From positions 68,681 to 132,680 of the forward strand of contig CAWARM010000018.1 of NCBI GenBank assembly GCA_963784425.1: a stretch of 64,000 bases of DNA, written 5' to 3'. Below the pieces are notes generated by a model. It was given only the letters and a program-made list of their open reading frames with translations. It was not told where the DNA came from and searched no databases. Shown in pieces: positions 38,051 to 46,210 of the stretch. Position 1 is the first letter of the stretch, and each line of letters starts with the position of its first letter. The stretch comes from SHZL01 sp963784425 (GTDB lineage Bacteria > Pseudomonadota > Gammaproteobacteria > Xanthomonadales > SZUA-36). The translations under genes were made by a program, and so were the position numbers.

Positions 38051-39445
38051 ATGCTGCAGCGCGCCCTCTCGATGCTTCATTCGATCTCAGGAAAAATATT
38101 CTGGTTTTCATCTGCCTATTTTCCCTCATCACACACGGTCCGGATCCTGGTTGAAAAGGGCCTATTGCGGTTTTATCAATGGGAGATCACGCTTAATCCC
38201 GGCCTGTCCGACGGGTACAGCAAAATCGCCAGCCTGTTGGCAAACCGGGGTGAACTCGCCCAGGCCAAGGACTACTTCAGCCGGGCGCTGCAAACGAATC
38301 ATCCGGACGCTGCGAAAATCCATTACTTCATGGGGAAACAGCAAGCCCGGCAAGGTGACCTCCCCGGGGCGACCAGAAGCTTTGAAAACTTTGTCCGGAT
38401 TGCTGCCGAATCCATGGATATACCCGCGGAACAGGCGCTGCTGTGGTCCAGGCTGGAACAAGACCCGGAGTTCGACCCCCGTGGGTTTGACGGTTACGTG
38501 TACCTGGGAAACAAATGCATCGGAAATGGACTTACAGCGCCGGCCATTGAATTTCTGCGCCACTCGATAACCATTGAACCACTTGTCGTCAGGGCCCACA
38601 TAGCACTGGCGGAGATCCTGTATTCAAGCAACCGTCGCGAAGAATCTCTTAAAGTCGTTCGGTCGGGGCATTATTTTCAATTGCGCCAAAGTCATCCGCA
38701 TCTGCGCATTGCTCCGCGCGGAGGAAAGCGAATTGCAAAACCCCATTTCATGATACTTGGCAAGCGGAAATGCGGAACGACGTCACTATACAGCTACCTG
38801 ACCCAACACCCCTGCGTTGCACCTGCATTGAAGAAAGAACTGCGCTTTTTTGATGCGCACTTCGACCGCGGCCTGCACTGGTACCTGGCGCAATTCCCGC
38901 CGATAGGAAACCGCCCGGAGCTGATCACCGGGGAGGCCTCGGTCGAGTACATAGATTCGGCGCCGGTTGCAGAACGCATCCAGCGTGATTTCCCTCACAC
39001 CCGTTTTATCATCCTGTTACGCGACCCCGTTGAACGGGCCATATCGCACTTCCTGATGAATGTGCGCCTCGGCCTTGAAACCGGCGAGATGGAGAAGACG
39101 CTGCTTGCCGGGGTCTACCCTGGCTTCGACAGCGCGCAGCCCAATATCTATGTGGACGTCAGCATCTATGTGAAAATGTTGAAGGTATGGATGGCCGCGT
39201 TCCCCCGCGAGCAATTTCTTATCCTCCGCAGCGAGCAGTTGTTCGCCTCGCCGGGCCAGGTAACCCTGCAAGCGTTTGAGTTCCTGGGGCACGCGCCATT
39301 TGACCGTATCAACTTTCGCGTGGAGAACAAAGGCAGACCAGCAGCAGTTGATTCTGCATTGCGCCTGGCACTGCGCGACTATTTCAGGCCGCACAATAAG
39401 GAGCTGGAAGATTTCCTCGGCATGCGGTTTGGATGGAATTACTGA
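38051..39445 (+). CDS. TPR-sulfotransferase
   Basis: A 464-residue protein with an N-terminal TPR-like region (about residues 45-215) and a C-terminal sulfotransferase domain. The PAPS 5'-phosphosulfate loop starts at G237 (GKRKCGTTSLYSYL), and the 3'-phosphate site is FIILLRDPVERAISHF. It should transfer sulfate from PAPS to a hydroxyl, most likely on the glycan exported by this operon. The stop of the HprK-like gene is at 38044-38046. ATG 38051 is preferred, but a TTG at 38039 overlapping that stop is possible. It ends the plus-strand operon. Confidence 0.85.
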   Translation: MLQRALSMLHSISGKIFWFSSAYFPSSHTVRILVEKGLLRFYQWEITLNPGLSDGYSKIASLLANRGELAQAKDYFSRALQTNHPDAAKIHYFMGKQQARQGDLPGATRSFENFVRIAAESMDIPAEQALLWSRLEQDPEFDPRGFDGYVYLGNKCIGNGLTAPAIEFLRHSITIEPLVVRAHIALAEILYSSNRREESLKVVRSGHYFQLRQSHPHLRIAPRGGKRIAKPHFMILGKRKCGTTSLYSYLTQHPCVAPALKKELRFFDAHFDRGLHWYLAQFPPIGNRPELITGEASVEYIDSAPVAERIQRDFPHTRFIILLRDPVERAISHFLMNVRLGLETGEMEKTLLAGVYPGFDSAQPNIYVDVSIYVKMLKVWMAAFPREQFLILRSEQLFASPGQVTLQAFEFLGHAPFDRINFRVENKGRPAAVDSALRLALRDYFRPHNKELEDFLGMRFGWNY

Positions 39446-39524
39446 GAGCAGGCATATCGAGATGCCGCGCTTGAAGTTTCCGCCAAGGCAGCACTCCTGA
39501 AGGTCATGGGGATGCCGGCTGCGT

Positions 39525-40385
39525 TCAGCGCGGATCAAGCCAGAGCATGTGCTCGCCGAAGTCCACGGTGATCCTGAAATTCTTCAACAAGCGAACGCCA
39601 ATGTTCAGATCGCCGGCACTGTCGGTTTCATCGACTGCGGCTTCTACATCCTCAAACTTCACCCCGGCGATTTCAAGTTGGTCCAGGTGAACAATCTTGC
39701 GTTCAATCTCTCCGCCAACTCCTCCACCCTTGCGGGTCGGCAACGAGGCCGGATCTGTCATCAAACCCAGCTTTGCGGCGAAGTTGCGGCTAATAAGAAT
39801 TTCGCTGCCATTCCCAAGGTCGAAATCGGCCTGGACCGGGACATCGTTCACTGCCACACCGAACGATTCCAGTCCGCGCTCAGAGCTTAGTGCCAGCGCG
39901 ACACCTGCCGGTTTGATATCGCGGGGTGCAACATGAATTGTGCCGTCCTCAATGTCGATGGCCAGGCGCTCCCGGTCGAACAGCTCGCGCCCGAGGATGA
40001 AGTGGGTTGGCCGGCCTATCAAGCGTGTCGAAAGGTCCGTGAGGTCAAGCACGGCGACGGTGAGGTCTGCGAGCCGTACACCCAGTGCTTTTACCGTGAC
40101 ACCTTCGGCAAATGCAACTTGCTCGTCCCCGCCACTGCCTTTTGCGGTCTCGGCTCCAGCAAATGTGATGTTGTTTTCCTCTGCCCACGTCCGGTCCATA
40201 AAGGACATCTCCGCGGCGCTGTCGAGCAGCGCCGTTACTTGTTGGTCATTGACGCCTGCTTCGACGAATAGCCGGTCGCCAAAAACCTGCAACGGCTTGT
40301 TCGCGCAACCGCCCAGGGTGGCAGTGGTGAAAACCAGCACTGCCAGGACAGCTATAGGCAGGGAGGCGGGCGAATTCCACGGCAT
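39525..40385 (-). CDS. Retropepsin-like aspartyl protease lipoprotein
   Basis: A 286-residue product with an N-terminal signal and lipobox (TTATLGGC), so it is probably an envelope lipoprotein. Two aspartyl-protease-type segments are present: ALLDSAAEMSF (D-S-A in the DTG position) and a later DFDLGNGSEILIS (D-L-G). Each is followed by a hydrophobic strand as in the double-psi fold. It could be a single-chain retropepsin-like peptidase; the altered motifs lower certainty of activity. It lies just after the RND gene. A TTG at 40406 overlapping that stop (TTGA) is an alternative start; ATG 40385 places the signal peptide at the N-terminus. Confidence 0.7.
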   Translation of the reverse strand: MPWNSPASLPIAVLAVLVFTTATLGGCANKPLQVFGDRLFVEAGVNDQQVTALLDSAAEMSFMDRTWAEENNITFAGAETAKGSGGDEQVAFAEGVTVKALGVRLADLTVAVLDLTDLSTRLIGRPTHFILGRELFDRERLAIDIEDGTIHVAPRDIKPAGVALALSSERGLESFGVAVNDVPVQADFDLGNGSEILISRNFAAKLGLMTDPASLPTRKGGGVGGEIERKIVHLDQLEIAGVKFEDVEAAVDETDSAGDLNIGVRLLKNFRITVDFGEHMLWLDPR

Positions 40386-40402
40386 CGGGCTGGGCTGGAG
40401 AA

Positions 40403-43400
40403 TCAAGAGACGGCTCCCGGATCCGGCGCCTTGGCCCGGTGGTGGCCGGTGACATGGAAGAGCCTCCTGGAAAAAATGATGGCGTTGTCGACATAGGTGA
40501 ACACCACGGGGATTACCAACAGCGACAGGAAGGTGCTGGTAATCAGGCCGCCGATCACGACAATCGCCATCGGAGCGCGAAAGCCCGAATCAGTGCCAAT
40601 ACCGATGGCGGTCGGCAACATACCCACGCCCATCGCTATCGTCGTCATGATTATGGGCCGCGCGCGTTTGCGACAGGCATCTACCAGGGCGTCCCAGCGC
40701 TTCAGCCCGTGGTCGCGGCGCGCGAGGATCACGTAGTCAATCAGCAGGATCGAGTTCTTGGTCGCAATGCCCATCAGCATCACCAGTCCTATCATCGACG
40801 GCATTGACAACGCGGTGTGGGTGACCAGCAGCGCCAGGAAGGCGCCCGGAATGGACAACACGAGGGCGACCAGAATCGTGACCGGCTGCATGAAGTCCTT
40901 GAACAGCAGCACCAGCACGATGTAAATGCACAGCACACCGGTGGCCATTGCCAGGCTGAAGCTTGCAAACAGTTCGTTCATGGACTCGGCATCGCCCACC
41001 GTGGTCCGGATCACGCCCGGCGGCAGGTTCTGCAGGCTGGGCAGGGCAAGAGCCTGGCTTTCAACCGAACCGAGCGATCCCTGGCTCAGCTCGATTTCAA
41101 AGTTGATGTTGCGCATGCGGTTAAAGCGGTCAATCTCAGCCGGTCCCCCGCCGATGTTCAGGCTTGCGACGTTGCCCAGCATTACCGGACCCTGCTTGCC
41201 CGGCACGCTCAGGTGTGCAAGCAATGACAGATCCTGGCGCGATTCCGGCGGCAGCTTGACCACGATAGGTATCTGGCGCTGTGAAAGGTTGAGCTTGGCC
41301 AGGCCCTGGTAGTAGTCGCCGGTAGTGGCAATGCGCAGCGTATCGGCAATAGCTGCCGAGGTCACGCCGAGGTCCGCAGCCTTGGCAAAGTCTGGACGCA
41401 CCACCAGTTCAGGGCGGACCAGGCTTGCGGTGCTGGTGATCGCGCCGACACCGGGGATGGTGCGCAGCTCGCGCTCGACAACGCGGGCGTGTGTTGCCAG
41501 CGCCTCGCCGTTTTCGCTGGCAAGCACCAGGATGTATTTCTCGCCGGAAGCGCCAAGGCCTATGGTCACGCGCACACCCGGCAGCACCCCCAGGGCATCG
41601 CGCAACTGACTTTCAATCGCCTGCTTGCTGAGGCCATGGCGTTCGGAACGCGGCGTCAGGTTGATGGTCAGCGTGGCTTTGCGTGCTTCGGCCGATGTGG
41701 ACGGCCCGAACGGGTCGGCGCCGGCCGAGCCGCCCCCGACCGCGGTGTACACCAGCTTGACGTGAGGATTGCGCTGCAGGATTACACGCGCCTCTTCAGC
41801 CATCGCCAGGGTTTGCTTGAATGTGCTTCCCGGGGGCAGCGCCAGGTAGACCTGGGTTTGTGACAGGTCATCGGGCGGGATGAAGCCGGTTGACAGCAAA
41901 GGCACCAGCGAGAACGAGCCGATAAAAAACACCGCCGCGGCACCCATCGTGGCAATCCGGTGGCGCAGGCACCAGGTCGCCCAGCGGGTGTAATGCCCCA
42001 TCCACACTGGCTCGGCATACGCTCCCGTGGGTGGGCGCAGCATATAGGCGGCCATCATCGGCGTCAGCATGCGCGCCACGACCAGCGAGAAGAACACTGC
42101 GATCGCGGCAGTCCAGCCAAATTGCACGAAGAACTTGCCCGCTATGCCGGCCATGAATGCTGTCGGCAGGAAGACCGCGATCAGGGTGAACGTGGTGGCA
42201 ATCACCGCCAGGCCGATCTCGTCGGCTGCTTCCATGGCTGCCTGGAAGGGTGTCTTGCCCATGCGCAGATGGCGCATGATGTTTTCGATCTCCACGATGG
42301 CGTCGTCGACGAGGATACCCACGACCAGCGACAAGGCCAGCAGGGTGACGCCGTTGAGGGTGAAGTTGAGCAGGTACATCGCGGCAAAGGTGGGCACGAT
42401 CGACAAGGGCAGGGCCGTGGCTGCAACCAGGGTTGCACGCCAGTTACGCAGGAACAACCAGACCACCAGAACCGCCAGCATCGCGCCTTCAATCAGCAGC
42501 CACATCGACCCTTCGAAGTTTTTCTGCACCGGATCGACAAAATTGAATGCCTCCGTGATCTCGATGTCCGGGTGCTCTGCCTTTAATTTCGCAAGCTCGG
42601 CTTCCACGCCCGTCTCGACGTCTACCTCACCGGCCCCGCGGCTGCGCGTGATCTCGAAGCCGACCACCGGCTTGCCATTAAGCAGGGCGGCAGAGCGCTG
42701 TTCGGCAAAGGTGTCGGAAACGGTGGCGACCTGGTCGAGGCGGACTTTGCGGCCATCCGCAAGCACGATGTCCAGCCTGGACAATTCCTCGGCCGACTGC
42801 ACGGTCGCAATGGTTCGCACCGATTGCTCGGCTCCGCCGATATCGGCCCGCCCACCCGAAGCTTCCTGCTGGATCTGCCGCAGCTGGCGCGAGATATCCG
42901 CGGCGCTGGCGTCAAGCGCCAGCAGTCGCGCTGGATCAAGTTCCACGCGCACCTCGCGATCAACGCCACCCACGCGCGCAACTGCGCCTGCGCCGCGCAC
43001 TGACAACAGGCGCTTGGTGACGGTGTTGTCGACAAACCAGGACAATGCCTCGTCGTCCATGCGGCTGGAGGCCACCACGTAGGTGAGAATCGGCGTGCCG
43101 GACAGGTTGACCTTGGAGATGGCCGGATCCCTCAGGTCCCCGGGCAGGTCGGAGCGGATGCGCGCGACAGCGTCACGCACGTCATCGAGCGCTTCCTGGG
43201 TCGGCTTCTCAAGCCGGAATTCGATAGTAACTACTGCGCTGCCATCGTTTACCGTGGTGTAAATGTTCTTCACGCCCTGCAGCGCAGCCACCGAGTTTTC
43301 TATTTTGCGCGCGACCTCGGTCTCCATTTGCGACGGTGCGGCACCCGGCAAGGAAGCGGCCACGGTGACCAAAGGCAGATCAATGTCCGGGAAATTCTGG

Positions 43401-43504
43401 ACTTTCATCGCCTTGAATGCGACCGAACCCATCAGGCTCAGCAGGATGAACAGCAGGATCGCCGGGGTCGGGTTGCGGATAGACCAGGAAGAGACGTTTA
43501 ACAC
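40403..43504 (-). CDS. RND efflux transporter, inner-membrane permease
   Basis: A 1033-residue resistance-nodulation-division permease with 12 transmembrane helices and two large periplasmic loops. Landmarks are the start NVSSWSIRNPTPAILLFIL, PLVTVAASLPGAAPSQMETEV, ARKIENSVAALQGVKNIYT, the helix with GILVDDAIVEIENIMRHLRMG (the proton-relay Asp pair) and a second half with GLVMLMGIATKNSILLIDYV. It is a proton-driven exporter of drugs or envelope compounds, working with the adaptor 34 bp upstream; no outer-membrane factor gene is adjacent. Length is normal for the family. Confidence 0.93.
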   Translation of the reverse strand: MLNVSSWSIRNPTPAILLFILLSLMGSVAFKAMKVQNFPDIDLPLVTVAASLPGAAPSQMETEVARKIENSVAALQGVKNIYTTVNDGSAVVTIEFRLEKPTQEALDDVRDAVARIRSDLPGDLRDPAISKVNLSGTPILTYVVASSRMDDEALSWFVDNTVTKRLLSVRGAGAVARVGGVDREVRVELDPARLLALDASAADISRQLRQIQQEASGGRADIGGAEQSVRTIATVQSAEELSRLDIVLADGRKVRLDQVATVSDTFAEQRSAALLNGKPVVGFEITRSRGAGEVDVETGVEAELAKLKAEHPDIEITEAFNFVDPVQKNFEGSMWLLIEGAMLAVLVVWLFLRNWRATLVAATALPLSIVPTFAAMYLLNFTLNGVTLLALSLVVGILVDDAIVEIENIMRHLRMGKTPFQAAMEAADEIGLAVIATTFTLIAVFLPTAFMAGIAGKFFVQFGWTAAIAVFFSLVVARMLTPMMAAYMLRPPTGAYAEPVWMGHYTRWATWCLRHRIATMGAAAVFFIGSFSLVPLLSTGFIPPDDLSQTQVYLALPPGSTFKQTLAMAEEARVILQRNPHVKLVYTAVGGGSAGADPFGPSTSAEARKATLTINLTPRSERHGLSKQAIESQLRDALGVLPGVRVTIGLGASGEKYILVLASENGEALATHARVVERELRTIPGVGAITSTASLVRPELVVRPDFAKAADLGVTSAAIADTLRIATTGDYYQGLAKLNLSQRQIPIVVKLPPESRQDLSLLAHLSVPGKQGPVMLGNVASLNIGGGPAEIDRFNRMRNINFEIELSQGSLGSVESQALALPSLQNLPPGVIRTTVGDAESMNELFASFSLAMATGVLCIYIVLVLLFKDFMQPVTILVALVLSIPGAFLALLVTHTALSMPSMIGLVMLMGIATKNSILLIDYVILARRDHGLKRWDALVDACRKRARPIIMTTIAMGVGMLPTAIGIGTDSGFRAPMAIVVIGGLITSTFLSLLVIPVVFTYVDNAIIFSRRLFHVTGHHRAKAPDPGAVS

Positions 43505-43538
43505 GATTCGGATCTTGTGCGCACTGCCCCAGCGACAG

Positions 43539-44702
43539 TCACTGCGTGGCCGTCAGTGCTGAGTTGGCTTCGACCACCCGCACCGTATCACCGTCAGTGA
43601 GGAAGCCGGCGCCAGTGACTACGATACGGCTGGCCGGGTCCAGCCCATCCGTGATTTCTATCAGTTCCCCGCTGCGCCGGCCGATCGAAACCTTGGTTTG
43701 CTTGACCTTGTTGGCCCCATCCACCGTGAACACGTAGGCGAAACCATCGCGCATCAGCACGGCGCTTTGCGGGACATTCAGAGCAATCTGCCGGCCGAGT
43801 TCAAACTCACCGCGTGCAAAAGTGCCGGCACGCAGCGTGGCCCTGGCATCCGCCAGGGGCAGATCGACATACACGAGGGCAGTGCGGGTCGCCGGATCGA
43901 TCGTTGGCGCCACCATGCGCACGCTGCCCTTGATCTCGACGCCACTTGGCAGCCACAGCGTGGCAGGCATGCCGGGTTTCAGCTGGTCTGCTTCAGCAGA
44001 AGTGACTTCTGCGCGCCACTCGAGGCGATCACCACGAATCTGGCGGAACAATTCCTGACCAGCCTGGGTCAGCGAGCCGACCGTTGCGTTGCGCTCGGAA
44101 ATCACGCCGTCGTCAGGTGCAAGCACGCGCGTTTGCGACAGCCGGACTTCCTCGGCCTGCAGGCGCGCATGCGCGGCCGCGAGGCGGGCGACTGCGGTCT
44201 GCTCATTGGTCTCTGCCTGTGTCAATGCCTGTGGGCTGATGAAGCCCTTGGCCTGCAGGTCCAGGTTGCGCTTCGCGGTTGCCCGCGCATCGGCCAGCGA
44301 AGCCTCGGCTTCGGCCACGGAAGCGCGCGCCTGGGCGACATCGGCCGAGACCGTGTCGACCGCCAGGCGCGCGAGTTCCTGGCCTTTGCTTACATGGTCA
44401 CCTACATTGACCAGCACCTCGGTCACGCGCAAACCGGCCAGCTCGGCGCCGATTACGGCCTCCTGCCACGCGGCAATACTGCCTTGTGCCGGAAGGCGCC
44501 GGGGCCAGTCGCTGGACTCTGGTGTTGTTAGCGTAACGGTGAGTGCCGGCCGGCTGGTTACTGATCCAGGGGCTATCTCTTCCGGGCCGCTACGCTGACT
44601 GAGAATAACGACGACAACCACGATCAGTGCAATGGCGGCACTGATCAACCAGAACCGGCGCGACTTCGGCGCGCCGTTAGTTGGACTGTCGGGTAATGGC
44701 AT
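43539..44702 (-). CDS. RND efflux periplasmic adaptor (membrane fusion protein)
   Basis: A 387-residue adaptor with an N-terminal membrane anchor (FWLISAAIALIVVVVVIL), a lipoyl-like half (AVIGAELAGLRVTEVLVNVGD), an Ala-rich alpha-hairpin with coiled-coil character (VAQARASVAEAEASLADARA), the second lipoyl half (LAPDDGVISERNATVGSL) and beta-barrel/membrane-proximal domains. It bridges the RND pump to an outer-membrane channel. ATG 44702 is chosen because it sits just before the anchor; an earlier start adds unrelated residues. Confidence 0.9.
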   Translation of the reverse strand: MPLPDSPTNGAPKSRRFWLISAAIALIVVVVVILSQRSGPEEIAPGSVTSRPALTVTLTTPESSDWPRRLPAQGSIAAWQEAVIGAELAGLRVTEVLVNVGDHVSKGQELARLAVDTVSADVAQARASVAEAEASLADARATAKRNLDLQAKGFISPQALTQAETNEQTAVARLAAAHARLQAEEVRLSQTRVLAPDDGVISERNATVGSLTQAGQELFRQIRGDRLEWRAEVTSAEADQLKPGMPATLWLPSGVEIKGSVRMVAPTIDPATRTALVYVDLPLADARATLRAGTFARGEFELGRQIALNVPQSAVLMRDGFAYVFTVDGANKVKQTKVSIGRRSGELIEITDGLDPASRIVVTGAGFLTDGDTVRVVEANSALTATQ

Positions 44703-44879
44703 CAGCGGATATCCTGGCCGGGTTAAGTGGGAATCGGCGCAACGAACCGGCGCCACGGGATTCGGTGGTCAAGCAAGGCCCGTACAGTTGATTCAGGTGC
44801 TATTTTGCCAGAATTCGCAGTCTATTGACCAACTATGGCCGGCAGGGTTTCGGCCTGCCAGCCGCGTTTTCTGAAGAAC

Positions 44880-44897
44880 TCGACACGGTATTGTAAC
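44880..44897 (+). promoter_or_regulatory. Weak Pho-box-like site, copy 1
   Basis: TCGACAC and TTGTAAC are 11 bp apart (GGTA between). TTGTAAC fits the Pho-box unit CTGTMAY in six of seven positions; the first unit fits poorly. The same pair at the same spacing is kept in copy 2 (46091-46108). Support comes mainly from conservation between the copies and from the strong Pho-box array of the convergent operon. Confidence 0.3.
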
Positions 44898-44999
44898 AAG
44901 TTGCCGCCATGGTATGGCTTTCGTTGTTGAGGTGGCTCCAAGCCGCAGAATCAGGTAACCGTATGAACCTGCCGTGGATGTCGTCCCTGGCATTGTTGA
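44880..44999 (+). repeat. Copy 1 of duplicated promoter and 5' coding segment
   Basis: This 120-bp stretch aligns without gaps to 46091-46210, about 91 of 120 positions identical by hand count. It includes the sequence upstream of, and the first ~12 codons of, the aminotransferase gene. The copy runs into the 21-codon ORF just before the glycosyltransferase. The 260 bp between the RND adaptor start (44702) and 44962 hold no gene other than this repeat. Confidence 0.75.
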
Positions 45000-45028
45000 T
45001 TCAAGTCACCCGATTTATCAAAGGCTGA
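44963..45028 (+). CDS. Truncated 5' fragment of the aminotransferase gene (21 codons)
   Basis: ATG 44963 begins MNLPWMSSLALL, nearly the same as the start of the aminotransferase at 46174 (MNLSWMPSLALL), and then diverges into IQVTRFIKG before TGA at 45026-45028. One base later the glycosyltransferase ATG begins. It is either an inert remnant of the duplication or a translated leader that couples ribosomes to the glycosyltransferase. An in-frame ATG at 44909 would extend it upstream by 18 codons. Confidence 0.4.
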   Translation: MNLPWMSSLALLIQVTRFIKG

Positions 45029-45029
45029 T

Positions 45030-46034
45030 ATGAAAAAATTGAGCGTGAATATTTTGTCTGAAAGCGAGGGTTTTGAGACCCAGGGCGTTCATACCGCCTT
45101 TGTCGACATGGTGGAAGCCCTGAAAAAACGCGATGACATTGAGGTGCTGGTAAACAGTAAAGAACAGTGCGATGTGCTTCACGCGCATACGTTTGGCCCG
45201 CGCTATTGGCTCAGACGCGGGCCCTACAAGGGGCGTCGGCTTTTGACAGCCCACGTCGTGCCCGGATCTTTTATCGGTAGCCTGGCTCTGGCTGAATACT
45301 GGGCCCCCCTCTCGGACTGGTATCTCAAATTGGCCTACAACAGCGCCGATGTGGTGCTCTGCGTGGCCCCCCAGGTAAAACGAGAGCTTGAAAAAATTGG
45401 CGTCACGGCGCGCATGGAAGTGCTGACGAACCCCGTCAATGAGGCCCGGTTTTCTGTCTCGGCTGAAAAACGAATTGAAGGCCGCAAACTGCTTGGTCTA
45501 TCACATGACGCAAACGTGTGCGTTTGTGTCGGACAGATCCAGCCTCGAAAAGGTGTCGCCGAATTTCTGGGCACGGCCGCTGCATCTCCGGATGTGACAT
45601 TTATTTGGCTGGGCGGCAGACCCTTCAAGCGGCTTACCGCCGACTTCAACGCCCTGAACACTAAACTGGCAAACGCACCTGAAAACGCCCTTTTCCCTGG
45701 TGTTTTCACGCTCGGGCAGATGCCAGCCCTCTACAGCGCGGCCGATTTATTTTTCTTTCCGTCTTTTCAGGAAAACTGCGCGCTGGCAATAAATGAGGCG
45801 ATGGCCTGCGGTGTGCCCATGCTGTTGCGAGACAACCCGGAATATCCCGAGCTTTATGGTAAGGAGAATTTTCTCAAAGCGATTGACGTCAAGGGTTACA
45901 GCGACGAAATCTCCAGGTTTTTTAGCGACGGGCAAATGCGCAGCGACTATTCGAGAAAATCTGTCGAAGTGGCAAAAAAATTCAGCATGACGGCATTTAG
46001 CGAAGGGCTGATGAGAATTTATAGATCGTTGTGA
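45030..46034 (+). CDS. Glycosyltransferase family 4, possible diacylglycerol glycosyltransferase
   Basis: A 334-residue GT-B glycosyltransferase with start VNILSESEGFETQGVHTAFVDM, VLHAHTFGPRYWL, VVPGSFIGSLAL, donor domain CVCVGQIQPRKGVAEFL and the EX7E motif in FPSFQENCALAINEAMACGVP. The GVHTAFV start and VPGSFIGS segment recall, from memory, glycosyltransferases of Firmicutes that glycosylate diacylglycerol, which would suit the lipid context. Codon use is more A/T-rich than in the neighbours (many AAA and TTT), hinting at transfer. It sits between two copies of the aminotransferase promoter region. Confidence 0.82.
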   Translation: MKKLSVNILSESEGFETQGVHTAFVDMVEALKKRDDIEVLVNSKEQCDVLHAHTFGPRYWLRRGPYKGRRLLTAHVVPGSFIGSLALAEYWAPLSDWYLKLAYNSADVVLCVAPQVKRELEKIGVTARMEVLTNPVNEARFSVSAEKRIEGRKLLGLSHDANVCVCVGQIQPRKGVAEFLGTAAASPDVTFIWLGGRPFKRLTADFNALNTKLANAPENALFPGVFTLGQMPALYSAADLFFFPSFQENCALAINEAMACGVPMLLRDNPEYPELYGKENFLKAIDVKGYSDEISRFFSDGQMRSDYSRKSVEVAKKFSMTAFSEGLMRIYRSL

Positions 46035-46090
46035 GGATAGGTAGCATTAAAGCTATTTGCGAGAAATTCATAGTTAGCCCTCTTAACGTC

Positions 46091-46108
46091 TCGACATGGA
46101 ATTGTAAC
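46091..46108 (+). promoter_or_regulatory. Weak Pho-box-like site, copy 2
   Basis: TCGACAT and TTGTAAC at 11-bp spacing, followed 11 bp later by a poor third unit (CAGTGCC). It lies 66-83 bp upstream of the aminotransferase ATG. The second unit is a good match to CTGTMAY; the others are not. Confidence 0.3.
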
Positions 46109-46210
46109 AAGTCAGTGCCATGGTATGTCTTTGCTGACTGAGCTGGCCACGCGCTGCATAACCGGGTAACTGTATGAACCTGTCGTGGATGCCTTCTCTG
46201 GCGTTGCTGT
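46091..46210 (+). repeat. Copy 2 of duplicated promoter and 5' coding segment
   Basis: Ungapped match to 44880-44999. In this copy the coding part continues into the complete aminotransferase gene, so it is the parental context. The distance from the repeat start to the ATG is 83 bp in both copies. Confidence 0.75.
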
